Origin: JAGNRR01 sp964389575
GTDB lineage: Bacteria; Bacteroidota; Bacteroidia; Chitinophagales; Chitinophagaceae
DNA: 5,441 nt
NCBI GenBank assembly: GCA_964389575.1
Contig: CAYMFF010000106.1
Span: 1-5,441 of the forward strand
Direction: 5' to 3'
In this document: positions 1 to 5,441 of the stretch, in pieces
Position numbering within the stretch: position 1 is the first letter of the stretch
Layout of the letters: each line of letters opens with the position of its first letter
The notes under the pieces: model-generated
What the model was told of the DNA's origin: nothing
Databases searched by the model: none
The model's input: the letters and a program-made list of their open reading frames with translations, nothing else
Position numbers and translations under genes: made by a program

Positions 1-2
1 AG

Positions 3-59
3 CTCATCAATCGCCGCAGCCCCGACCGCAATCATTATTTGATTGAAGAGACTATCTAA
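3..59 (+). CDS. possible 3' end of a plus-strand gene (partial, unidentified)
   Basis: An open plus-strand frame enters from the left edge and stops at TAA (57-59), giving the last 18 residues, which end in NHYLIEETI. The codons have C-rich third positions, and the first 30 bases are about two-thirds G+C, unlike the AT-rich spacer that follows; this is the main reason to think it is coding. The tail is too short to identify a product. An alternative is a minus-strand start at the ATG complementary to 33-35, reading MIAVGAAAIDE and leaving the window, but no -7 box is visible in front of it. If the plus-strand reading is right, this gene converges on the minus-strand operon that ends at 276. 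Confidence 0.35.
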   Translation, partial: LINRRSPDRNHYLIEETI

Positions 60-83
60 ACTTCTTTTAACAGGCTACTTATC

Positions 84-107
84 TAGGTATAGATTATATC
101 TACACTA
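84..107. repeat. degenerate hairpin, possible decayed REP-like copy
   Basis: GGTATAGAT (86-94) and ATCTACACT (98-106) form a 9-bp stem with one mismatch and one G-T pair around the 3-nt loop TAT. Stem sequence (TAGAT/ATCTA) and loop length resemble the better hairpin at 132-154. The AGTGGGG tail of the other two copies is absent, so membership of the same family is only a guess. Confidence 0.3.
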
Positions 108-131
108 CACTTTCTCGTGTGTAAAATATAA

Positions 132-154
132 AAGCGTAGATGCAATCTACGCTT
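132..154 (-). terminator. possible terminator of the minus-strand three-gene operon
   Basis: On the minus strand the perfect 10-bp stem with a 3-nt loop is followed by TTATATTTTAC, a broken T-rich tract. It lies about 120 nt after the stop codon of the chaperone gene and is the best terminator-like structure on that side. The tract is not a clean run of T, and the same hairpin is explained by the repeat family, so a termination role is tentative. Confidence 0.35.
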
Positions 155-161
155 AGTGGGG
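132..161 (+). repeat. REP-like hairpin repeat, copy 1
   Basis: AAGCGTAGAT (132-141), loop GCA, and ATCTACGCTT (145-154) form a perfect 10-bp stem. The tail AGTGGGG (155-161) follows directly. The same architecture recurs at 190-220. Short-loop hairpins with a fixed flanking motif in intergenic DNA are typical of REP elements mobilised by REP-associated tyrosine (Y1) transposases; assignment to that class is inference, since no such transposase is in the window. Read on the minus strand, the stem is followed by the T-rich run TTATATTTTAC, so it could also help terminate transcripts from the operon that ends at 276. Confidence 0.7.
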
Positions 162-189
162 ATTGTATTTACACTTTAGTATTAATATT

Positions 190-220
190 TAGGCGTGGTT
201 ATAAACTACGCCTAGTGGGG
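190..220 (+). repeat. REP-like hairpin repeat, copy 2
   Basis: TAGGCGTGGTT (190-200), loop ATA, and AACTACGCCTA (204-214) form an 11-bp stem with one G-T pair. The stem runs into AGTGGGG (214-220). The right arm plus tail matches copy 1 at 15 of 17 positions. At two stem positions both arms changed together (A-T to G-C, and A-T to T-A), so pairing is conserved rather than sequence alone. The copy starts 59 bp after copy 1 and has the same orientation. Confidence 0.7.
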
Positions 221-275
221 TATGATATATTTTTCTCTTGAATTATTCGCATTATAATGCTTTCTTTTAGAGTAG

Positions 276-740
276 TTAAATCTCCTTTGGCGTCATTAAT
301 AATTTGTTCGGAGAAATTACAGGTAGAACAAAATTTTGCAATGCAGTACCTTGAAAGCGTGTCATTAAAATTCCACGGCTAGTAGAATACGTAATTGAAG
401 CAAGGGCATTACCCAAATCACCTTCAATTTGTATTTCACCATCTTCTTGTTCTGCGGTTAATTGTTCCAAATTAGCAATGTGATACACAAAGGCAAAATC
501 AAAATGCCCCGAAGCTTCTTTAGTCTGTTTTTCCTTACTGTTTGTTTTTAAGTCCACGGTGAGGTCGGCCTTAACGAACTTTTCTTTCAGATTAAAACCC
601 AAATTAAAATCGAATCGTACGTCAAAATCTTCTACATCCATGATCTTAAATTCAAATGGGCTTTCAATTCCACCTTTAAGAATATGAAAATCAACTATTG
701 TAATTTTTTCTGGGTCTAGCATTGATGTTTTTTTCTTCAT
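276..740 (-). CDS. SecB-like chaperone of a toxin-antitoxin-chaperone (TAC) operon
   Basis: This 154-aa protein is probably a cytosolic SecB-family chaperone whose likely client is the antitoxin encoded just upstream. The length is near that of E. coli SecB (155 aa). The N-terminal part has alternating hydrophobic strands (residues ~13-62). A second strand region (77-91) is followed by an acidic turn (97-108). The C-terminal helical part has the SecB-like pattern LASITYSTSRGIL (113-125), then ALQNFVLPVISPNKLL (133-148), comparable to the ITSMVSRG and LAPVNFDALF segments of E. coli SecB as I recall it. There is no signal peptide or membrane segment. Its ATG overlaps the antitoxin stop codon by one base (TAATG), implying translational coupling. 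Classical SecB is a proteobacterial export factor; SecB-like proteins in other phyla often sit beside toxin-antitoxin pairs, which fits here. A solitary export chaperone is the alternative, but the gene order argues against it. Confidence 0.72.
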   Translation of the reverse strand: MKKKTSMLDPEKITIVDFHILKGGIESPFEFKIMDVEDFDVRFDFNLGFNLKEKFVKADLTVDLKTNSKEKQTKEASGHFDFAFVYHIANLEQLTAEQEDGEIQIEGDLGNALASITYSTSRGILMTRFQGTALQNFVLPVISPNKLLMTPKEI

Positions 741-1135
741 TATGCAATTTTTGGCGCTGTTTCAGAATTGTCTATTTGTGCTTTATTAAAAACCGTATTG
801 CTTTGACGCTTAAATTTATTTACATGCACAATCAATTTAGTACTTGATTTTCGTACGGCTTTATAGCCATTACTTTGCGGAACTTCTATCAAGGTTTCGC
901 CTAGCTCTGCTGATAGTTTTGATAAGGAACGCAAGGTGAAATTATGCTCGCCATTAAGCCACTTACTAATCTCGGATTGTTTTTTGTCCATGCCTTCGGC
1001 TAAGTCTTTTTGACTTATGCCTTTCGCTTTTAATATTTCGTGTATGCGCACTACAATGTCTCCATAGAGGCGTACAAATATATCTACGTCTTTAGGAGTG
1101 CTAGCTAGTATTTTTTTTGCAATCTCGCTTCTCAT
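740..1135 (-). CDS. XRE-family (HigA-like) antitoxin with C-terminal extension
   Basis: This 131-aa protein is probably the DNA-binding antitoxin and operon autorepressor. Residues ~27-83 form a helix-turn-helix of the XRE/HTH_3 type: KGISQKDLAEGM (38-49) covers the first helices, KKQSEISKWLNGEHNFTL (51-68) gives the turn, recognition helix and typical WLNGEHNFTL ending, and LRSLSKLSAELGETLIEV (68-85) closes the domain. A ~45-residue tail follows (~87-131), rich in K, S, N and T, with a hydrophobic patch KLIVHV (100-105) and F108/F116. In known TAC systems such a tail is the chaperone-addiction segment that makes the antitoxin unstable unless SecB-like protein binds it; that role here is inference. 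Translation starts at ATG three bases after the toxin stop codon. Toxin-first order is typical of HigBA-type systems. An ordinary XRE regulator without a toxin partner is less likely given this packing. Confidence 0.8.
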   Translation of the reverse strand: MRSEIAKKILASTPKDVDIFVRLYGDIVVRIHEILKAKGISQKDLAEGMDKKQSEISKWLNGEHNFTLRSLSKLSAELGETLIEVPQSNGYKAVRKSSTKLIVHVNKFKRQSNTVFNKAQIDNSETAPKIA

Positions 1136-1138
1136 AAT

Positions 1139-1663
1139 TTATAGTTTTATATGGTTCGTGTTTCCATCGGTATCTACTAATTCCCAGCTTAGTTCGTCTA
1201 TTGTTAGCTCTTTGCTGATAAGAGCTGCGTCTATCTTTTGAGCAAACTGACAAGCTTCTATCCATTCCATGTGCAAGCTGCTTGTTTGATTGTTGGCTCC
1301 GTCCTTTATGCCTCCATTAAATAGGATGACTAGGTTATCTCGTAATCGTATAGCATATAATCGTAGGGGGAATTGGGGGAAATAAAGCTCGAAGTTGCCT
1401 AATTTTAATTTGCCATGAAAGGGTAATCCTTTAACCTCATTTTCATCCCTATTAAAAAAAACTTCTCTTGCTCCATGATCTTCTCCTATTGTTTTGAGTA
1501 AATGGTTTAATAACATTGTCGTGGGTTCTTTATATTCCTGTAGGTTATCATGCTTACTAAAGAATTTATCCGTCTCACTCACTTGAGCGCCTTGCTTTCT
1601 TATCGTATAAAACGTGCAGAGCGCAGATTCATCATCCCATATTTCTAGCGTAAAGTTATTCAC
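1139..1663 (-). CDS. putative RelE/HigB-like toxin, first gene of the TAC operon
   Basis: This 174-aa protein sits in the toxin position in front of the HigA-like antitoxin. I recognise it by context and by a weak pattern: residues ~99-148 read PLRLYAIRLRDNLVILFNGG, then IKDGA, a short polar loop and a long helix (EWIEACQFAQKIDAAL). This resembles the RelE/HigB layout of a basic strand, a hydrophobic strand ending in NGG/HGF-I-K, then a helix. RelE/HigB toxins are ribosome-dependent mRNA interferases of about 90-120 aa; this protein is longer, with an N-terminal ~90 residues (EIWDDES, TEKFF-like TDKFFSK, GAREVFFNRDENEV) that I cannot place. Candidate conserved polar residues are R101, R106, R108 and K120. 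The start is GTG (1663-1661); the frame has a stop only a few codons upstream and no ATG before residue 50, so GTG is the only reasonable choice. It lies 66 nt after the restriction gene and has its own promoter-like element. Another toxin fold or a non-toxin function remains possible. Confidence 0.6.
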   Translation of the reverse strand: MNNFTLEIWDDESALCTFYTIRKQGAQVSETDKFFSKHDNLQEYKEPTTMLLNHLLKTIGEDHGAREVFFNRDENEVKGLPFHGKLKLGNFELYFPQFPLRLYAIRLRDNLVILFNGGIKDGANNQTSSLHMEWIEACQFAQKIDAALISKELTIDELSWELVDTDGNTNHIKL

Positions 1664-1674
1664 TTTTAAGTTAA
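1659..1674 (-). promoter_or_regulatory. operator-like palindrome, proximal copy
   Basis: On the minus strand the 16-mer TTAACTTAAAAGTGAA is an imperfect palindrome, with arms TTAACTT and AAGTGAA matching at 6 of 7 positions and a 2-bp centre. It covers the predicted transcription start and the GTG start codon of the toxin. It is an exact copy of the distal palindrome 29 bp upstream. It is the natural binding site candidate for the XRE antitoxin; binding is inferred. Confidence 0.6.
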
Positions 1675-1678
1675 GTTA

Positions 1679-1713
1679 CAAATATAATTCACTTTTAAGT
1701 TAAATTTTTAACA
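1679..1713 (-). promoter_or_regulatory. promoter of the TAC operon
   Basis: TATATTTG (1686-1679, minus strand) matches the Bacteroidota -7 box TAnnTTTG exactly. A weak -33 candidate, TGTT (1713-1710), lies 23 bp upstream, at the long end of normal spacing. Transcription would start near 1672-1674, leaving a leader of only about ten bases before the GTG codon. The -7 box lies exactly between the two operator-like palindromes, so a bound repressor would block RNA polymerase. This makes the operon independent of the upstream restriction gene. Confidence 0.6.
1688..1703 (-). promoter_or_regulatory. operator-like palindrome, distal copy
   Basis: This is an exact second copy of the 16-bp imperfect palindrome, one base upstream of the -7 box. 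With the base beside it, the direct repeat is 17 bp long (1687-1703 and 1658-1674), with a 29-bp period, nearly three helical turns, which places both sites on roughly the same DNA face. Confidence 0.6.
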
Positions 1714-1729
1714 TTGCATGTAAATATTT

Positions 1730-4700
1730 TTAGTTTACACTCTCCTCCACTAGTTTTATTTCCTCGGGCGTTAGCTCGTATAGCTCGTATACTAGTTGGT
1801 CTATCTCGGCTTCGAGGGCGGTGGTGTCGGCTGTGGGGTTTTCTTTTTTGAGGGCTGTTAAACTTACTACTTGTTTTTTGAATTGCTCGTTAGGGACATA
1901 TGGCAAACTTTCTATATAAGAACCTTTAAATTGAGCAAACGCTTTATGACCATCGATATTATTCATTCTATGAATATATGAGAACAACTTAGAATTTAAT
2001 TGACTTAACAAACTGTAAATTTCCATTTCATTATCTGGAAAAATTATATATAAATTTTTAATAGCCATTGCATGCGTTGTGTCAAGAGCAGCAATTATTG
2101 AAGAGCCCGTTCTGCGCATTAATATTTTGGTTCGATAATACATATCCTCATTGGCGTTACTTTTCATTTCCTTTTTAATGAAATTTACAAAAGTGCCACT
2201 ATGTTCAAAAGAGTATCTGCTAACATCTTTACCGAGAAGTATTGGAATATGATTTATATCCTTTTTATCTGGTGACAACCATATTTTATTACTTCGAGTT
2301 TCTAGACCACGATAGACTGTAACATTTGAACCAAGTTTATCATACTTTTCTTCAATTCGGGCTATTAGTTTGTTTGTACGGGTTGTAAACGGATTTTTTC
2401 CAACAATTAATATCTCTTTGCTTCCTTCGTAATTCACAACTGAGTTTATTTCTAAATTATCAACAAAGCGCGTATTGAATTCATTTGAATATTCATTACT
2501 AGCTATAATAATAGTTGTCTCTACAACTTCATCAAAAGCCGTGTTTTTTAAATCAACAATTTCGTAGAGTTTTCTTTGATAAATATCACTTCTCATTCGC
2601 GAAAAATATTGGCCATCTAACCAGCTATTCGGTATAATAAAAGCTAAATGTTTTTGGGTGCCTAATAATTTATCTAAGGCCAGATCTGTAAATAAGGCAT
2701 AAGTATTCGGGTTATATTCTGCATATGAATAATTAGTATTAAGGTAATCCAATATATTTTGTCCAACTGTCGATTTGCCATAAACAATATATGGCGGATT
2801 CCCAATCACCACATCAAATCCAATAAAGTCCCCATCATTATTTAATACTTCAGGGAATTCAAAGCGCCACTCAAAAGCTTGCTCGTAAATTTTGTTGGTG
2901 CGTATGGCTTCTTTTTCGGCTTCCCATTTATCTATTTTTTTGTTTAATTCGGCTTCTTTTTTTCTTAGTGCTTTTATTTTTTTTGGGTCTTTGTCTTCGC
3001 CAAATAAGTTTTGGGTTTGGGTTAGTTCAAATAGTTGTCCACGGAGTGTTCTTAGTTTTTTATTTTCTTTTCCGGTTATGTATATCGTGCTTGTAAAATC
3101 TTCTTTTATGGTTTTAATGAGTTGCAGCATTTCGCGCTTCTCGCTTTTGTCTGCTGCGTGACGGTAGGTTTGCACGGCTGCACGGTAGCCTTCAATGTCA
3201 AACTTGCTTTTTTTGAGGTGTTTGCTTAGGTCACTATCTAGTGCAAAGCGGCTAATGAGGGAGTTACCCGTTTTTATATTTATATCAATATTGGGTAGGG
3301 TTTCTAGCTCTTGTTCGTTTTTATAATAGGCATTTTTTAGTAGCTCTATCCATAAGCGCAGCTGGCATATTTTTACTGAGTTGGGATTTATATCTACCCC
3401 AAATAGGCAGTTTTCTATGAGCGTTTGTTTTTCGTGGAAGAGGGTTTCTTGTACCCGTTGGCTTTCTTTATTTTTGGGTCGGTATTCAAATAACTCGCCC
3501 TCTACGGTTATAACCAATTCATCGTTTATTACCTCGGCTTCATAATCTCGTAGCTTGCCACCCTTGGCATCTTGTAATATACCAAGCTCATGTTTTATAG
3601 CTATGAGTTCATTAAGCGCACTTACCAAAAAATGCCCTGAGCCTACGGCAGGGTCGCAAATTTTTAGGCTATTAATTAAGGAATTGGCAGCGGTAGGGTC
3701 TTCTATTTTATTGCGTACGTCTAATAATGTTTCACACTCCCATTTATGCGCTTCATTAAACTTTTGTATTACAGCACGGCTAATTGTTTCGCGGCACATA
3801 TACATGGTTATAAAACCAGGCGTAAAAAAGGAGCCATCTTTATACCCATTAATTTTTTCAAAGATTAAGCCCAATACGGATGCATTAATCAGTGTTTTAT
3901 TTTCTTCCTGTATCTCTTCGCCACCTTCACTACTAAAGTCATAGGCGTTTAAAAAGGCAAAGAGATATTCCAGCGCATCTAAGTCACCAGTACGTCTTTT
4001 GCCGTTGTTATCTTTTAATACGGTGTTGCTAAGGATAGGTAGTTTTTTATCATCTTGCAAGCCACTCATTCTTAGGCTCGCGTTATCTTCTATATCGCTT
4101 ATTTCAAACAGCGAACTGTTGAGGTACGGCACATGAGCATATTTTATATTATCCTCATCGCTTCGTTTTTCGGTGCGCTTGGCTAATACCGCAAAAAATA
4201 AATGATTGAGGCTATCGTAATTTTTTATATTCTCGTTGTGTAAGAATTTATACTTTGGGTCACCTTTATGGTAAGAGAGTAATTGCGCTTCTAATAGTTT
4301 AAGAAATAAGATTCTATTGACCCATGTAATACATAACTCCAAGCCTACATTGAACAATCGGTCAGCAGCCTCATCGCCATATTTTGCAGGCTCTTTCATT
4401 CTGCCTATCAAATCATCATTGTGCAGTATGTCTATAGCATTTTCAAGTAAGGAAGCATTGTGCCGTTCTGCCTCCTTACGTCGTTTGATTACTTTTTTAC
4501 TTTTCTCTTTTGTCTCTTCTAAGCCAATAATATGTAATAGCTCGGAATAGAACTTTTTATCGAGGCTATTGCTATCATTTGCAAAAGGTAATTTGAGCAA
4601 ATGCTCCGGCGATAGAATTTTATAAAGAGGAATTAGTTTTTTGTCATCTTCTTTTTCTTTGTTGCGCAGCTCTTTTTCATAGGTACGCATATCAAAATGT

Positions 4701-5296
4701 GTATACTCTATGGTATGCTCTACCTCAGCTATGGCGTTCTTAGCTATATTATCATAAAAGAATTTTGTTTTTTCACTACTTAGTTGTCCTGCATCAAATC
4801 CTTTATACGCTTTAAGTAAATCTTTGTTCTGTACAAAACAACGCTCAAACTCTTGTGCATCAAATATGAACCACTCGTATGAATTAGTGGCAATAAGATG
4901 TTTTATTTCTAAATTATTATTGGTGATACGCTCCCGTAAAAAGTATAATAACAGTTCATGCAACGCCTTTCGATTAATATTATTTTGTTGCAACATTTCA
5001 CTTTTGTTGCTCGGGCTTTTTGTTTCTATCATAACACCCACGCTTGAACTTGATTTGCTACCATTATGTATAACCAAGTCGGTACGGTTATGCGTATTAA
5101 TAAAATAGTCTGAGCCAAAGGCAGATTTTTTTAAGAAGTCTGATAAAATATTTTTATTAAATTCTTCACTCTCGGCTGTGTCTGTTTTATCTAATGCGCT
5201 AATAAGCTCAGACTTAAAATGGTCAATATCCGTTCTATTGGATTTGATTTTAAGGAAGGCCTTATTTAATGACTTTCTTACGTTTTTAATTGGCAT
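1730..5296 (-). CDS. type IIG-like restriction-modification enzyme (nuclease-methylase-specificity fusion)
   Basis: This single 1188-aa chain probably both cuts DNA and methylates adenine N6 at its site. The N-terminal ~200 residues look like a PD-(D/E)xK nuclease: D73 in NRTDLVIHNG and E91-x-K93 in GVMIETKSP. A helical linker includes RILFLKLLEAQL (328-339) and PYLNSSLFE (390-398), both typical of this family. The methylase core has GSFFTP (488-493), SAM-binding motif I DPAVGSGHF (548-556), VDINP (634-638), GNSL (677-680) and catalytic motif IV NPPY (833-836). Between GNSL and NPPY lies a charged, probably coiled-coil segment (~690-805). A TaqI/Eco57I-like target-recognition domain starts near VYRGLETRSN (~994-1003) and runs to ~1140, followed by a C-terminal tail with LVYELYELTPEEI. 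All key motifs are intact and no frameshift is seen. The ATG at 5296 has a good upstream promoter. The recognition sequence cannot be read from the protein. A BREX PglX methylase is similar in layout but lacks this nuclease and needs other brx genes, which are absent here. Confidence 0.9.
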   Translation of the reverse strand: MPIKNVRKSLNKAFLKIKSNRTDIDHFKSELISALDKTDTAESEEFNKNILSDFLKKSAFGSDYFINTHNRTDLVIHNGSKSSSSVGVMIETKSPSNKSEMLQQNNINRKALHELLLYFLRERITNNNLEIKHLIATNSYEWFIFDAQEFERCFVQNKDLLKAYKGFDAGQLSSEKTKFFYDNIAKNAIAEVEHTIEYTHFDMRTYEKELRNKEKEDDKKLIPLYKILSPEHLLKLPFANDSNSLDKKFYSELLHIIGLEETKEKSKKVIKRRKEAERHNASLLENAIDILHNDDLIGRMKEPAKYGDEAADRLFNVGLELCITWVNRILFLKLLEAQLLSYHKGDPKYKFLHNENIKNYDSLNHLFFAVLAKRTEKRSDEDNIKYAHVPYLNSSLFEISDIEDNASLRMSGLQDDKKLPILSNTVLKDNNGKRRTGDLDALEYLFAFLNAYDFSSEGGEEIQEENKTLINASVLGLIFEKINGYKDGSFFTPGFITMYMCRETISRAVIQKFNEAHKWECETLLDVRNKIEDPTAANSLINSLKICDPAVGSGHFLVSALNELIAIKHELGILQDAKGGKLRDYEAEVINDELVITVEGELFEYRPKNKESQRVQETLFHEKQTLIENCLFGVDINPNSVKICQLRLWIELLKNAYYKNEQELETLPNIDINIKTGNSLISRFALDSDLSKHLKKSKFDIEGYRAAVQTYRHAADKSEKREMLQLIKTIKEDFTSTIYITGKENKKLRTLRGQLFELTQTQNLFGEDKDPKKIKALRKKEAELNKKIDKWEAEKEAIRTNKIYEQAFEWRFEFPEVLNNDGDFIGFDVVIGNPPYIVYGKSTVGQNILDYLNTNYSYAEYNPNTYALFTDLALDKLLGTQKHLAFIIPNSWLDGQYFSRMRSDIYQRKLYEIVDLKNTAFDEVVETTIIIASNEYSNEFNTRFVDNLEINSVVNYEGSKEILIVGKNPFTTRTNKLIARIEEKYDKLGSNVTVYRGLETRSNKIWLSPDKKDINHIPILLGKDVSRYSFEHSGTFVNFIKKEMKSNANEDMYYRTKILMRRTGSSIIAALDTTHAMAIKNLYIIFPDNEMEIYSLLSQLNSKLFSYIHRMNNIDGHKAFAQFKGSYIESLPYVPNEQFKKQVVSLTALKKENPTADTTALEAEIDQLVYELYELTPEEIKLVEESVN

Positions 5297-5320
5297 AGAG
5301 GCTCTTTGTGAAGTGTAGTA

Positions 5321-5352
5321 CGAATATAAAAAACACCCCCTAACAAAACAAA
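5321..5352 (-). promoter_or_regulatory. promoter of the restriction-modification gene
   Basis: On the minus strand TTTG (5352-5349) and TATATTCG (5328-5321) are separated by 20 bp. This matches the Bacteroidota pattern TTTG-N(17-23)-TAnnTTTG with one mismatch in the -7 box. Transcription would start around 5314-5316, giving a leader of under 20 bases. No Shine-Dalgarno sequence precedes the ATG, which is normal for this phylum. Confidence 0.5.
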
Positions 5353-5389
5353 TAAACCCTCCAAACCCACTAAAGCCCCTAAAGCAATT

Positions 5390-5397
5390 TACCTTTG
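5390..5397 (+). promoter_or_regulatory. -7 box of the right-hand plus-strand gene
   Basis: TACCTTTG matches TAnnTTTG exactly and lies 7 bp before the ATG at 5405, so the transcript would be leaderless or nearly so. I see no good TTTG/TTG -33 element at the expected distance. The element faces away from the restriction gene's promoter, making 5297-5404 a divergent promoter region. Confidence 0.5.
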
Positions 5398-5404
5398 CGC
5401 CCTC

Positions 5405-5441
5405 ATGAAAAATTGTATTAGCATTTTACTATGGATGACGC
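5405..5441 (+). CDS. start of a plus-strand gene (partial, unidentified)
   Basis: An ATG opens a frame that continues to the right edge, giving MKNCISILLWMT. A lysine followed by a hydrophobic stretch suggests a signal peptide or a first membrane helix, but twelve residues are not enough to name a product. The exact TAnnTTTG box just upstream is the main support for a real start here. Confidence 0.5.
   Translation, partial: MKNCISILLWMT

Noticed and set aside
249..260. Perfect 12-bp palindrome GCATTATAATGC just past the end of the chaperone gene, considered as a terminator.
   Set aside because: As a hairpin it leaves a 4-bp stem with a 4-nt loop, and it has no T-tract on the minus strand; it may be chance in AT-rich DNA.
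1666..1692. A GTG-initiated mini-frame of eight codons from the distal copy of the repeat.
   Set aside because: It starts upstream of the predicted transcription start and exists only because the repeat duplicates the GTG-AAT of the toxin start.
1708..1724. TTAACAT-TGC-ATGTAAA, a 7-bp stem with one mismatch between the restriction gene and the TAC promoter, considered as a terminator or third operator.
   Set aside because: It is AT-rich, has no following T-run on the minus strand, and its arms do not match the operator palindromes beyond TTAA.
2892..5108. Several plus-strand open frames of 77-129 codons lying opposite the large restriction-modification gene.
   Set aside because: They are antisense to an intact coding frame with all methylase motifs, their translations are rich in S, L, F and C as expected of a complementary-strand artefact, and none has a TAnnTTTG box or a recognisable domain.
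1730..5296. Reading the large gene as a BREX PglX methylase.
   Set aside because: The N-terminus has a PD-(D/E)xK-like D73 and E91-x-K93, and no other BREX genes (such as brxL, brxC or pglZ) are beside it.
1..5441. CRISPR array, tRNA, rRNA, integrase or insertion sequence.
   Set aside because: No regularly spaced repeats of CRISPR length, no tRNA-like cloverleaf, and no transposase or integrase motifs were seen on either strand.

Overview
The window looks like an accessory (defence) segment of a Bacteroidota chromosome. Three things point there: promoter-like elements matching the Bacteroidota -7 box TAnnTTTG lie in front of three genes, no Shine-Dalgarno sequences are obvious, and the DNA is AT-rich and A/T-biased in its codons. 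I cannot name a genus.

Layout, left to right. Bases 3-59 may be the last codons of a plus-strand gene. Bases 60-275 contain no gene but hold three short-loop hairpins. Two of these are clear copies of one REP-like repeat, sharing the tail AGTGGGG and compensatory stem changes. Bases 276-1663 hold three tightly packed minus-strand genes, read from right to left: a 174-aa putative RelE/HigB-like toxin with a GTG start, a 131-aa XRE/HigA-like antitoxin, and a 154-aa SecB-like chaperone. The first two genes are 3 nt apart and the second and third overlap by 1 nt (TAATG). A compact control region (1659-1713) has a -7 box between two copies of a 16-bp imperfect palindrome. Bases 1730-5296 hold one large minus-strand gene for a 1188-aa single-chain restriction-modification enzyme of the type IIG kind. 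It has an N-terminal PD-(D/E)xK-like nuclease, an N6-adenine methylase core and a C-terminal target-recognition domain. Bases 5297-5404 are a divergent promoter region, and 5405-5441 is the probable start of a plus-strand gene that leaves the window.

How the parts work together (inference). The three-gene operon has the layout of a toxin-antitoxin-chaperone (TAC) system, in which a SecB-like chaperone stabilises an otherwise unstable antitoxin. Known examples are the Mycobacterium tuberculosis HigB-HigA-SecB-like locus and the phage-defence system CmdTAC. Here it lies directly downstream of the restriction-modification gene but has its own apparent promoter, so the block reads as a small two-part defence island between plus-strand flanking genes. 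The least familiar element is the long toxin candidate, whose C-terminal half only looks RelE/HigB-like and whose N-terminal ~90 residues I cannot assign.
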